A program made the position numbers and the translations under genes. Below, piece by piece: positions 43,230 through 54,596 of a stretch of DNA of 64,000 bases. Each line of letters opens with the position of its first letter. Position 1 is the first letter of the stretch. The stretch is from contig NC_056040.1 of the NCBI RefSeq assembly GCF_004379255.2, forward strand, positions 35,513,779 to 35,577,778, in the 5' to 3' direction. This stretch comes from Salvia splendens (Eukaryota; Streptophyta; Magnoliopsida; Lamiales; Lamiaceae). The notes below the pieces were generated by a model that saw only the letters and a list, made by a program, of their open reading frames with translations, ran no database searches and had not been told where the DNA came from.

Positions 43230-43477
43230 GACGGACCTTGGATTTTGTGATGTGAAGGTTGCACCATGTTAATTGTAATAGAATAGTGAAGAGTACATTG
43301 ATGACCACTCTAGTTGGTAGGGAGGCCCTCGTTGTACTCTAATTGGTTTTGGCGAGCCGTCACTTTTGGGCGGCTCGGTGTTCCTGGTTGTTCGTTGCAA
43401 TTGTCCTTAGTAATGCACAGGTGTGGGTCCGCCTTAACCCTCCACCCTCATGGTGCTATTGATTAAAAAAAAAACTA
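43230..43477 (+). mobile_element. B4: B-family 3'UTR with poly(A)
   Basis: Matches the 3'UTR of B1, B2 and B7 in opposite orientation (GTGACGGACCTTGGATTTTG... GAGGCCCTCGTTGTACTC) and ends ACCCTCCACC-CTCAT-GGTG, then an A run at about 43466-43475. There is no coding part; its 5' edge touches the L3 poly(A). Confidence 0.8.
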
Positions 43478-44170
43478 ATTTGTATGCTATTACCTTAAAG
43501 AGATCGTACACTGAATGTTTACAGGTCAACTGGATTGAAATGGTTTGCTTGTTAGCCAAGCATCCCAAATATAAAGAGTTAAGCTTTAAATGAACTTCCA
43601 CGAGACAACAACGATTATTATGCTCTATTGACCGAAATGATCTGGTCCTATCGTTATGCTATTATGTAACAGAGATCTTATAATAATAGTTTATAGGTCA
43701 ATTGTATCACAACTGCCCACACTTATACATTTTGTGATGTGTGTAACGTAATGACATCAAAGACAAGATCATTTTGGTCAATAGAGCACATTAGTCACGG
43801 TTGTCTCGTTGAATTTTATTTAGAGCATAACTCTTTGTATTTGGCTTTACTTGGCCAACAACCAAACCATTTACATCCAAATGACCTACAAACTTTCAAT
43901 GTACGATCTCTGTTAGGTAATTGCATCAAGATAGGATCATATTCATCGATATTAGCAATTGGCATATCTTAACAGCTTATTTGAAGCATAACTCTTATAT
44001 ATGGGTTTACTTGGCCAACAAGCAATAATTTTGAATCAAAATTACCCACAATTACACATTTTGCGACGTGTGTAACGTAATGACATCAAAGACAAGATCA
44101 TTTTGGTCAATATAGCAGAATAGTCATGGTTGTCTCATTGAATTTCGTTTAGAGCATAACTATTTGTATT
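43478..44170. repeat. AT-rich satellite, about 165-bp units, with an orientation switch
   Basis: No ORF. GTGTAACGTAATGACATCAA at 43741 recurs at 44070, an offset of 329. Inside that period GCATAACTCTT...TTACTTGGCCAACAA occurs twice about 165 bp apart, so the unit is a dimer of about 165-bp monomers. Bases 43480-43665 match the reverse complement of the downstream units (AGAGATCGTACACTGAATG against CATTGAAAG...CGATCTCT), and the inverted part also repeats at about 165 bp. The array is interrupted at 44170 by LINE A3 and resumes at 53424. Confidence 0.78.
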
Positions 44171-44426
44171 TTTTTTTATTAAACAACTTCACGGTGGAGG
44201 GTTCGCGGGTCCCTCATCCCTATATTGCATATCAAAAGAGGTTACATTTGAAGGGTTACAGGAAGGCCGATCCATCTAAGTCTAGGGAAACCAAAAGTTA
44301 TTTACATAAACCACTAGAACAATTACGCTATAAGAGTAAGAGGGGGACATGCCAGGGATTGTTCGACACCACCGTACTCTCCAGCATCCGGTGAGCTCAT
44401 GATCATATCGTCCCTCCTCGGCACTT

Positions 44427-45714
44427 TTTTTTTAATCAAACACCTTCACGGTGGAGGGTTCATTGGTCCCTCATCCCTATATTTCAAAAGGAGATGTATA
44501 CAGAACGTGGCCACACCTGAAAGTGGTGTGCCTAAATAAAGATCAAGAGTAGTATGCGGTCCGATTCCACACATCCGGACCTCATCATACTCCCTCCCAA
44601 AAATCAAAATACTATTGAGCATAAACAAAAGACTATACACTCCTTTCATCCAACGCCCGACCCTATTCTTCATCTTCATTTTGGACCCGAAGGTTCGGGA
44701 CTCCCATTGCATCCATCCTAATGATTGCTGTGAGGTGTCTTGGCACCGTGAGGGCATTCATACGGCAGTAGTCGGTTCTATCCAATCCCATTTTGGCAAG
44801 GAGATCTCCTGCTTTATTCCCTTCCCGATGGATGAAGGTGATACGAGTGTCCTGTTGGTGTTTGAGGATTGCGAGACGCGCCATCACCCGGCTAATGTGG
44901 GCCGGGCCCCAGCATGTGCCATTAAGAAGCTTGACCTCTTGTTGTGCATCCGATTCAACCCAAATAGGCCGTCTGAATTCTGAGGCAAGAGTCAACCCGA
45001 ATTGGATGGCAAGTAGCTCCGCTTCTAGAGCTGAGTGAGCCTCGAGTGGGGAGGCAAAGGCTGCAAGCATGTTGCCCTCATGATCCCGAACAATTCCTCC
45101 TCCCCCGGACTTATCCGTTGCCTCGATGTATGCTCCGTCAGTGTTAAGTTTGATCCAAGGATCATCCGCTGGGTTCCATTTGATCACCATCGCAAGGGGC
45201 CTAGTCCTCCGTGGCTTGACTTGGCTCGGGACGTTGATTTTGAGGCGGACTCCTTTCCAGTGCTTCGGTTTGTAGGATCCGTTGGCCATGCTATTTTTGA
45301 TGAACATTTGCACTCGCCAAACCACATTAAAAGGCTTAAATTGCATCGATTGATGCCGACTCCTATTTCGTTCAACTCAAATGAACCAAAGGATAAGGTA
45401 CGGCATAGCCCGGCTGAGGTGTTTCTTGCCGGGTTGCTGGGCACTTCGTGCCCAAACTTTGAGCCTTTCTGGGATAGTGTCATTGATCCGGAGGGGTGGT
45501 GAAGATCCCTCGAACCAGGAGTTGAACGCCCTCCACACACCGCGAGCACCAGCCCCTTGAATGAAGAGGTGTTGAAGTGATTCGATGCCCGGTCTCTGTG
45601 GGCAAAATTGGCATTTAAACACCATTTCCATTTTTCTCCACTGTAGCTTCGTATCCACCGGGATTCGGTTGGAAAGGAATCTCCATATGAAGATAGCAAT
45701 CGAAGACGTGATAA
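44427..45714 (-). mobile_element. 5'-truncated LINE in the A3 3'UTR
   Basis: The target site CCTCCTCGGCACTT at 44413-44426 recurs at 45715-45728. The poly(A) is the T run at 44425-44433, followed by the 3' hairpin and 3'UTR. The minus strand reads ORF2 from SIAIFIWRFLSNRIPVD (zf-RVT-like, CQFCPQRPGIESLQHLF) through a stop at WFI-stop-VERNRSRH near 45378 to RNase H (KLNTDGAYIEA, ALEAELLA, VESDAQQE, HREGNKAGDLLAKMG), ending 44663. Confidence 0.9.
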
Positions 45715-46373
45715 CCTCCTCGGCACTTTGACTACTCGTTGTCTTCATTCCAGACTCGAATGTTGGGGATTCCCATCTCTTCCATACGGGCGATGGCCTT
45801 GAGCATTCCAGGGAGCGCTTGTTCGGCCATGCTACGGAAGCTTGGTTGGTCGAGCCCCAACTTAGCTAGCCAATCAGCCGCTTTGTTTCTCTCCCGGTGG
45901 ATGAATGAGGCTCGGATGTGGTGTTGTTGTTTGAGGATGGCTAGGCGCGCCATGATTCGGCGGACATGCGCCTGCCCCCATGTTGTGCCATTGAAGAGCT
46001 TGATTGCTTGCTCGGAGTCTGATTCAATCCACATTGACCGATTGAACTCCTTAGCCATGACGAGGCCGTGGTGGATGGCCATGAGCTCGGCCTCAAGGGC
46101 TGATTGAGCATCAAGTGCGCAAAGGCGGCAAGGACTTTCCCGGTATGCTCTCGGATTACCCCTCCCCCTCCTGCCTTGCCCATCGCCAACGAGACTGCAC
46201 CATCCGTGTTAATCTTTATCCAAGGCTGGTTCGGGGGTGCCACTTGACTCGCATGCGGTCTTGGCCTTCGCAACTCGGCTGGGCTTGGGACACTCATCTT
46301 GAGTTGCATGCCTCTCCAATGCTTCGGCTTGATGGTGCCAATAGCCATACTGTCACGGATGAAGGTTTGCACT

Positions 46374-47617
46374 TTTTTTTTTTTAGCATATTATAACAAG
46401 GATCCATCCTTCTACACATAATATATGCAGTCTGCAACATCAAAACTGCCTTGAGTTTACTATATAAACGTACATGGATATATTGGCTTCACCAAAAACC
46501 AATGGCCGGATTCAAATGTCCAGCCCCATCTAGAGTCTAGTTCTACCGGAATAAATTTACCTGCATATGCATCATTATACTACTGCGCATGGAGAAATCC
46601 CATGGATTTTTCGCCAGGCTTGAACTTGTCACCTTCACCGACCTGGAAAACATATCAATCTCCGAAATTCTCAGCAGAAGTATCAGTGTTCTCATCCTCG
46701 TCATCATCCATTTCTCGTATTTTAGCAATCTCCGCCTGCGCACGCTCAACAATCTGCTTCTTCTGCAACTCCAAATCCCTCTGGAAATCCTGCTTCAGTG
46801 TCTCCAACTCCACCATCTGCATCCTCTTACTCTCCTCAATCTTCTCATACACCTCTCCAAACTTCTGAATCGAATTGGCCAACATTCTAGCAGACTCACC
46901 ATCCACCATATCATCCCCACTAAAATCCTCCTCCCCGTCCTCGCCCCCGTCTTCATCGGTATCCTCATCCGACTGCCCCGGGCTATCCCTCATCTCATCC
47001 AACACATTCGACATGTCCAAATACACCCTCGGATTCATAAACACGTACTCCCCGGAGTCCAAACCACACCCCAATCCGCCGCCGTACCCTCGGGCCCTGA
47101 GGTTCAGCAACGCATCCATCTTCTTAAAAAACACCCACTTGATAGCACCCCCGCTCTCCACCTTCACCATCTCCTTCTTATACTTGTTCTTCAGCATATC
47201 CAACTGGCTCCTGCACTCCCCCTCCGTCCTCTCGCGCCCACTAATCTCGGTGACCTTCTCCATCACGTCGACCCAGTCCTCGGCGCGAAGGCTGCGCCTG
47301 CCGAGCTCTACGTAGCGCTCCCCCCAGACCTCCAGCAGGCCGAAGATCTCGTCTTCGCTCCAGGACTCGCTGTGCGGGGAAAATTCGTAGTTGGAGACGA
47401 AGGATTCGAGCTTCCGCTTCTTAGGGTGCCGCTTAGAGTTGTCGAAATTGTAGAAATTGCCATTTTGGGCGAAGGACTTGTCGGGGCTGTCTTCATTGTC
47501 GTCGAAATCGTTGTCTACGTCGTCGTCGTAATCGACGGCGGGGCTTCTGTAAGCGTAGAAATTGGGGGTTTTTCATCGGCGTAGGGTTCTGATTTGAGAT
47601 TAAAGGGATTTTTGGGG
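46374..47617 (-). pseudogene. Processed retrocopy of a SIP1-clade trihelix transcription factor gene
   Basis: The minus strand holds a host mRNA copy: short 5'UTR, coding part, 3'UTR and a 12-base poly(A) (T run 46373-46384). The 19-bp repeat CGGATGAAGGTTTGCACTT flanks it (46356-46374 and 47618-47636) inside LINE ORF2, the mark of LINE-mediated insertion. The protein has an acidic N-terminus, KRHPKKRKLE (basic, NLS-like), a trihelix/MYB-like domain (SWSEDEIFGLLEVWGERY, AEDWVDVMEKV, RTEGECRSQLDMLKNKYKKE, WVFFKKMDALL) and a C-terminal coiled coil (ESKRMQMVELETLKQDFQ). The family regulates transcription in the nucleus. One extra C after the presumed start (ATGAAAAACCCCC) puts the ATG out of frame. 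A 203-codon stretch stays open at 46655-47266. Confidence 0.82.
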
Positions 47618-50600
47618 CGGATGAAGGTTTGCACTTGCCATATCACATTGTAAGGTTTGAAGGGAACATGATCATGTCGGCTCCTATTTCGTTCCGCCCA
47701 AATGAACCACATGATGAGGTATGGCATGGCATGGCACAAGTGTTTCTTATCTTGTTGTTGAGTCCTTCGAGACCACACGTCGACTCTCTCTGGGATTGTA
47801 TCGTTGATTCTGATCGGTGGAGAGGACCCCACGAACCACCCGTCGAATTCCCTCCAAATACTAGTTGCCCCACGGCATTGACTAAAGAGGTGTTGCAGGG
47901 ATTCGGCGTTCGGTCCATTAGGGTAGCATTGGCAATTGATCTGGTGAGTCCGGCCTTCCAAATATCATTAAGCCCCGGGATGACCGGCCTTTGAGACCGA
48001 ATGGTTTCCCATGTCGTGGCCAACTAGAATTCACCCATTCGAGAGAGGTTCCATCGCGGGATTTCCGGCTCCCCCGCGACAATTGGTGTGTCGAGGATTT
48101 GTGCAATAGCTTGTTGGGGAAGTCCGGCTTGATCCTGGAGCATTTGTAGTTTGGCCTCGTCCCATGACCCTTCCTGAATAAAGTCCGAAACCATGGTCAA
48201 GGGGGAAACCCGGTCATCAATGCATAACCCCCTTAGCGCGACATCCTCAATCCAAATGTCGTCCCAGAAATAAATCTTTCCTTGTCCCACCACCCATCTA
48301 ACGTGAGGGTGGGCTTGGTGCCGCACTTTTAGTAACCGTTTCCACGTCGGACTATGTCTTCCCGACGCTCTAGATTTGAGAGGGGATGCTTTCTGACAAT
48401 ATTTGGCCATCATGTATTTTGCCCATAAGGAGTTCTGTTCTCGGAGCCTCCACCAAAGTTTAATATTAAAAGCTTGGAGTACCTCTTTAAGCTTGCGGAT
48501 ATCGAGGCCCCCTTCGACCGTGGGAAGGCAAATCTGATCCCAGCCAATCCAGTGTGTCTTTTTCTTCCCACTAGTCGAGCCCCAGAAAAAGCAAGCCATT
48601 TGTTGGTCCACTGCTTGAGGGCTCCACCCGTCGACTCAATTGCTTGGAAAATATGCAGTGGGACCGCCTCAAGCGTGCTCTTGATCTCAAGGTGAGTCTC
48701 CGCCCGAAGGACAGGTGTCGATGGGCCCAACCTGAGATCCTCGCCGCTATCTTTTCCCGAAGGAACATGAACATATCTGAGCGCTTAACACCTCGGTAAA
48801 TAGGGACCCCCAGATAAAGGAAAGGGAAAGTACCTCTAGAGAAACCCCCTTCCGTTTGGATTGAGTTCGACCATCCTTCGTGCGCATCGGCAATGTAGAA
48901 GTTGCTATTGGCTAGATTGATTTGTTGGCCCGACACCTCTGCATAGTGGTCGAGGCACGCTCTTAGTCTCCTGAGGGACGTCGTGGCCGCTTGTGTGAAT
49001 ATAATGATGTCGTCAGCATAAGCGAGATGGCTGATCTCCAAGCTTCCACGGGTGGCTTTAAAAGTCATCTCATTGTCCCAAGAATAAGTTTGTCAAGGGT
49101 ACGTGAGAGATAATCTGCAGCTAAAACGAACAGGGCAGGGGAGATGGGGTCGCCTTGCCTGAGCCCGCGGGTGGATTTGAAGAAACCTACCGGGGCGCCA
49201 TTAATGAGCATCGAGAACCAGCAAGTTCCAATGCATCTTTCAATAAGCGCAATCCAAGGTCCCGGGAATCCCATTTGCATATGAACCTTGAGTAGGAAGG
49301 GCCATTGCACCTGATCATAGATAGGCCTTAGCCATGTCAATCTTGATTGCAACGTTCAGGGCCGGGGTGCATCGAGCAAGCTCATGGAACATTTCCTGTG
49401 CGAGGAGCACATTGTCATTTGGTAGCCTCCCCTTTACGAACCCGCTTTGATTCGGTGAGACGACATGGGGTAGGAAAGGTGCGAGTTTCTTCATGAGGAC
49501 TTATTTAATCACCTTATTAATTACGTTGCACAAGCTGATGGGCCGATAGTCTCCCCAACTTTCGGGAGACGGCTTCCTTAGGGATAAGTACAATACTCAT
49601 GGCAGTAAAACTTCGGGGGGAGGAAAGCCCCGCATAAAAATTGCCTAACCGCATCCACTACATCCGCCCTGCGATTCCCCATCAAGCTTGGTAGAACAAG
49701 GCCGAGAACCCATCCGGCCCAGGGGCACTATTGCTTGAGATGTCAAAGACCGCCCTTTTTACTTCATCCGCGTCCGGCGGCGTGGGGAGGTCATCCAATT
49801 GCTCCGAGAAGGGTAGTTGTTGCAAGAGGTCTAGGTCCGGGGCAGCCAACTCCGGGTAGGTTGGTGCAAGGAGGTTTTGGAAGAACTCGACCGTCGAGTC
49901 TTTGATTTCAAGGTCATCTGTGAGTTCCCTCCCATTAGCATTTATCTTGTGGATTGACAACCGAATTCTCTTTTGCTTAACCCAGCTTTGGTAGAACCTA
50001 GTGTTTTTATCACCCTCTTCCAGCCAACGGAGAGCCAGAAGTCTTCTTCCATCTTGAGAAGGAGGTTGTACTCAGCCATTTGTTTGTTGATCTCCATTCT
50101 GTTCCGGGCCGAGGGGTCTTCCTCGAACTCAGATTGAGCCACGAAAAATATTCTCTTCACAAGCTTTGAGGTTGGCGTGGATATTCCCGAAGACCTCTTT
50201 GTTCCACCGTTTGAATGTCTGTTTAATCCTTGCTAACTTGATCTTCAAGTTGAGTAGGCCTGCAGCCTCCGTGGTAGCCATCCAATCTCGTCGCACCAAA
50301 TCAGCAAATCCCTCGTGCCGCACACACATGTTTTGGAACCGGAACGCTCTACCACTCCCAGCGTTGTTCAGCATTCTGCATCGGACGAGTATTGGCCCAT
50401 GATCTGAGGCTACCCGGGGGAGATTAGTAACTCTTATTGCGTCTAAAAGTTGGGTTGACATTTCGCTGACCAGCACCCTATCCAATCTTTCCATGAGGCC
50501 ATTTTTAGCCCAGGTATAATCTGAGCCATCAAAGCCCGGGTCCAGCAATCGACAATCCTCTATGGCCTTGACGAAGTCAACCATCTCCACCTGTCGATTG

Positions 50601-50675
50601 GTGTCGCTTCCCATCCTGTCGCGAGTGGAGAGGATGGTGTTGAAGTTCCCTCCAATGAACCAAGGCCTCTCGTCC

Positions 50676-50833
50676 TGTCCAGAGCCTTTGTCCTAGAGGC
50701 AAAGAGCTTAACATTATTGCATGAGGTGTCGAGTTCGAGCCCTCTTGACATCAGTTGTATTTTCCTCCTATCTATAGTATAGGAGTTTATTTGTAATTTC
50801 CTCCCTTATATAGGAGTTAATTTTGAAAAAAAA
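50676..50833 (+). mobile_element. tRNA-derived SINE in A3 ORF2
   Basis: An insertion of about 158 bp with a RNA polymerase III B box (GTTCGAGCCC, 50733-50742), a plausible A box around TCCTAGAGGCAAAG (50691-50704) and a short A run at 50826-50835. The target site AACCAAGGCCTCTCGTCC (50658-50675) recurs with one change at 50834-50851. The body beyond the B box has two TATAGGAGTT motifs. It encodes nothing and would depend on a LINE for movement. Confidence 0.8.
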
Positions 50834-51306
50834 AACCAAGGCCTCCCGTCCGACATTTTAGTGATGTCTCTCATCTTATCCCACAGTGCAAGTCGTTCCC
50901 CTCTCGTGCACTTGGCATACACAGTCGAGATCTCAATAGGAGTTGGTAATCGAGGGCAAGTGAACCGCCCATGGAGCAACTGTTTCGAGCCATCCTCAAC
51001 TTCGAAATTAGCCACTTCCTCCACAAAAATCCAAATCTTCCCGTTGATGTTCGAACCCTTGTAGGTCAGCCCCAATGTCTTTGAGAATTTGTCCGGGTTA
51101 GGGATTGTAAGCGGCTCCATTATTGCAAGAAAGCAAATATTATGAGATTTGATTAGTCTTTTTAGGACGTTTTGGGTTGACGCGTTCGCGATCCCCCTAA
51201 CGTTCCAAAATAGAAATTGTATTGACATGATTAATAAAAGGAGTTCGTACCCGGCGGGTGTGAAGGCCCCCCCTTGAAATTCAATGATTTGGAAGTCATT
51301 CCTCTC

Positions 51307-53088
51307 TTAGCATGCCTCCATAAGTATGGGAATGGCTCCACCATCATCATCCTTGAGAGGTATGTTCTCTTCCCCATCATCCGTATCTTCCAAATCATTA
51401 TCCACGAAGTTCTTCCGAGCCATTAGGGAGAAATAGCGATTGGTGCTCATGTGGTTATTCGACTCTTGTGCTTCGGACCTTTTTAAGTCAAAAGGCTTGA
51501 ACGAGCCTTTCGGTCTCACTAGATCACCCGAGGCCGAGGCTGCTTCACACCGTCCCCCAACCTTGGACGAGGGTGTAGCCCGGTGGTTACTTATTTCTCC
51601 CTTCGCCATGCTCCCTCCGCCGTTCCTATGCTGAAAGGGTGTGAAGGCCGAACCCCTACCATGCAAATGGGTTGCACTCCAACTCTTGTCACCCTCGTCG
51701 GCATGAATGGTCAAATCCATGGGGCCATCCTCATGCAAATCGCCCATGACATCCGGTCCTTGCCAATCTCAATCTTTCGTATCTCTAGTGCTTGGTGTTG
51801 TAATTAGTTGCGCTTCCGTTTCTTTGGGTCTCCATTGTTGTTTCACCTCCTTGTTGTTCAATTTTCCTTCGGTTGATCATATCCTCCCTTCGAACCTTGG
51901 GCCCCTTGGTGTGGCTGTCTCGGCATGGCAAAATTATAGTTCCTCTTTGGGGGTCGAACCGCTTTACCCGCCGCATAACAAACTTCGCTCTTATGCCCCA
52001 CGTGCCAACACTCATTGCAATACATCGGGATCTTATCCCACCTCACTTGTTGCACGGTTTCACGCCCACAAATGTCAAGGATGATCTCATCGGGTGGTGG
52101 CTTCGTTATATCGATCTCGATGCAAAGACGAGCAAAGGATAATCTAGTCTTGTTGGCTGTGGCGCGGTCCATTTGGATAGGAGGACCTAGGAGTTTCCCA
52201 ATGGCGAAGAGAGCCAATTTGTTAAATAGGTGGATGGGGAGGCCGATTAGATTGCACCAAATTGCCGCAATCGGGGATTCACAACATGCATCAAAGTCCG
52301 GGGACCATTTGAAGACTTGCATAAGGTGTCGGTCAACAAACCATACCGGGGTACCCTTGGGGCCGCTTAGCAATCGGGCATAATCCGCAATATCCTCGAA
52401 TTGAATAAGAATATCTTTAGCGTTAATATATTTCCATGTAAATCCTCGGCTAAATTTGATGTTATCAAGAGCTTTTTGAATTTGGTGCGAAGCCGGAATA
52501 GAATGGGAGAGCTTACCAACGATTGCATGGCCGAGACTCGTTGCCAACTTTTGTATCTCTGATGATGAGAAGTAGATTGCCGGGAGCCCATTTGAGGTGG
52601 TAGCAAATCCAATATTTTGAATGTTTTCCGGGACAAATGCTTGATGGCCGGCAATGTTCGGACCTTCCTGAACCATGGGTGGGAGCTTTCGACGCCGGAG
52701 TTACCTCTTCATCTTGGGTGGAGCTTGCCAGAAATATAGCCGTTTTGCATTTTGGACTTCCGGCCTTGGGGCTATCTTCCTCTCCAAATGATAGTTTCTT
52801 TCGAAGTTGTTTGTCTTCCGGGAGGGGCGAGGGGACGAACCTTTTCCGGCCGTTGCCCTTCGAGGGTGGAGCCGCGGTGCTCTTCCGGACTTTGAGCCTT
52901 GCTTTTGCGGTCTTGAGTTTCATAGCTTTGGTCGGTTGTTTGGGGGAGGTGGCCTCGGCTGATCGGAAAACCATTTGTTGGTCCGAGAGGACCCGTGCTT
53001 CCTCAACCCCCGGAGCAAGGTCCGGTGGGTTGACCATATTTTGATCCGAGATGGATATCGCCTCCTCGGAGTCCGGCGGGTGGCCCAT
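51307..53088 (-). pseudogene. A3 ORF1, internally deleted
   Basis: Starts MGHPPDSEEAI at 53088 with VLSDQQMVFRSAEA, RKSTAAPPSKGNGRKRF and PEDKQLRKKLSFGEE. Near 52680 the variable linker of about 200 residues is missing and the frame changes, going straight to HQAFVPENIQNIGF. The DUF4283-like domain (GHAIVGKLSHSIPASHQIQ to RLSFARLCIEIDI) and knuckle CNECWHVGHKSEVC follow. A shift near 51858 and a stop at 51307 (LMEAC) truncate the C-terminus. Confidence 0.84.
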
Positions 53089-53423
53089 TGTTTCGGCCAG
53101 CCGAGGGGAAGACTTCTGCGAGGTGTGGCCGAGATGTGGATTGGAGCTCGGCGGGGCACGCGAGCCAAGTCCGACGAGGGGGGAGCTTGCGTGGTGGTGG
53201 TTGAGGTGGCAGAGAGGGTAAGCCGGAGAAGGGATGTATGGGTGGCTGGGGTTGGTTGGAGAGGGTGACCGGCGGTGGGGTGCTAACGTGAGTTAATGAG
53301 GGTGGTGGGTGGTTCGCAGTGGGGACATGGTGGTCGGAAAGGATGATTCGGCGTGGGACTATGAGGGAGGGGTTTTTAGTGAGAAGGAGGATGAAGATAT
53401 GACAATTACTAACTCACCACCGG

Positions 53424-53691
53424 GCATGACTATTTATATTTAGCTTTCCTTGGCCAACAAGGAAACCACTTCTATCCAAATGACCTACAAAATTTTATTG
53501 TACGATCTTTGTTAGGTAATTGGATCAAGATAGGATTATTTTCATCGATATAACATCATAGGAATTGTCATCTCTTAACAACCTATTTGAAGCATAACTC
53601 TTATACGTTGGTTTACTTGGCCAACAAGCAATCCTTTTGAATCAAAATTGCCCACAATTATACATTTTGTGACGTTTGTGACGTAATATTT
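53424..53691. repeat. AT-rich satellite, continuation
   Basis: Continues the array at 43838-44070 in the same orientation (TTGGCCAACAAGG, CCAAATGACCTACAAA, GTACGATCTTTGTTAGGTAATTG, AGCATAACTCTTATACG) with about 10 percent change. It ends in the T run of B5 at about 53690. No gene. Confidence 0.78.
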
Positions 53692-53850
53692 TTTTTTAAA
53701 GATAAACAACCCTAGGGGTGAAGGGTTGAGGCGCACCCACACCCGTGCATTACCAAAAACCATTTGCAACAACCAAACAAACATCGAGTCGCCCAAAAGT
53801 GACGACTCGCCATGACAAATTAGAGTACAACGAGAATTTAACATTGACAA
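53692..53850 (-). mobile_element. B5: B-family 3'UTR with poly(A)
   Basis: Plus-strand T run, then the complement of the B 3'UTR (GCATTACCAAAAACC, GTCGCCCAAAAGTGACGACTC, TTAGAGTACAACGAG). The terminal hairpin reads ACCC-CTA-GGGT on the minus strand, with altered but still paired bases. It ends near 53845, followed about 25 bases later by B6 in inverse orientation. Confidence 0.75.
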
Positions 53851-53869
53851 CAATCAATTAAAAACACGA

Positions 53870-54596
53870 GAGAGAAGCTCTCCCTTCTCTCTAGAATTCG
53901 TCCACTCCCTCTCCCTCCCCTTTGAGGGAGATGTAGTGTGATTGTTGCATCCAACACATGGTGAAGTCCGGCGGTGAGTTGCCGGAGGGGGATGCCGATG
54001 CCTTGGAACACATGATGCAGCCCCTCTCCTCGCCGGAGTGGAAGTTTCATTCGATTGCACAGTCTAAAACCAAAAGGGTTGGCACGCCTCACCCGGAGAA
54101 AGCTCGACAAGCCCTCAAACGAGCCGGCCTTGAATCTGGTTCGGAGGTTAGTCGGTCTAAGAAGAAGATGGTCTTTGATATGGTGGATAGTCTCGTTGCG
54201 GAACGCCATGGTGAAAGGAAAGGGACGTCGGAAAACAAGCTCGCCCCTTTTGGGGATATGTTGAGCTCTCTAGCCCAAATGGCCAAGGAAGGGAACGTCC
54301 CGACGAGTGGAATGGAAGGGCTCGATGGTGATGAGATGGCCGGAATGTCGCTGGCACCGGCAGGCCGGAATCTTGGAGGATCAAGCATGGAGAAGAGATG
54401 GTCAACCGGCTGACCACTGCAAGTACCATGCCCCACGTGAAGGATGATGGGGTGGCATGTGAGTTGGTGGGTGCATGTGACTCACAAAAGGAGGAAAAGA
54501 CAAAGGCCACTTTTCATGGGCAAGATAATGTTGGCGCATTTGTGGAAAATGCCATTTTGAATTCAAAATCACCACCATGTACTATGCATCCTCATC
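53870..54596 (+). pseudogene. B6: B element 5' part, ORF1 N-terminus
   Basis: Starts with the perfect B 5' hairpin (53870-53891). ORF1 starts at 53958 (MVKSGGELPEGDA) and runs to a one-base loss near 54395, then in the next frame to CTMHPHL at 54596. It is almost identical to B3 but ends earlier, at the T run of the kinase retrocopy. With B5 it may be one 5'-inverted insertion. Confidence 0.8.

Larger units (their letters stand above)
45732..51228 (-). pseudogene. A3 ORF2, broken and interrupted
   Basis: The minus strand starts at 51228 (MSIQFLFWNVRGIANAST), has the endonuclease to 50840, a SINE, then VEMVDFVKAIEDCRLLD and SDHGPILVRC. RT pieces follow in shifting frames (NSAPGPDGFSALFYQA near 49700, GLRQGDPISPALF near 49150, AYADDIIIF near 49010). 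Next come LACFFWGST, YFWDDIWIED and a zf-RVT remnant missing its first part near 47930. RNase H is split by the trihelix retrocopy: IWQVQTFIR ends at 47618 and QTFIRDSM resumes at 46372. RNase H motifs IESDSEQA and HRERNKAADWLAK close the ORF at 45732. Confidence 0.88.
44171..53423 (-). mobile_element. A3: decayed LINE inserted in satellite, with three nested insertions
   Basis: The target site GCATAACTATTTGTATT (44154-44170) recurs as GCATGACTATTTATATT (53424-53440), both inside satellite and in phase with it. Nested inside are a 5'-truncated LINE (44427-45714), a trihelix retrocopy (46374-47617) and a SINE (50676-50833). Stripped of these, A3 is about 6.6 kb. About 30 bases before the right target repeat (53392-53423) are not recognisable as LINE 5'UTR. 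Confidence 0.87.

Noticed and set aside
43478..44170. A solo LTR or regulatory region
   Set aside because: Internal periodicity near 165 and 329 bp and its reappearance at 53424-53691 fit satellite better.
46589..47584. A 331-codon plus-strand ORF over the trihelix copy
   Set aside because: It is Leu/His/Pro-rich low-complexity antisense translation; the minus strand has the recognisable domain, poly(A) and UTRs.
50690..50760. A functional tRNA gene
   Set aside because: Only the pol III boxes resemble tRNA; there is no cloverleaf I can fold, and the target duplication plus A run fit a SINE.
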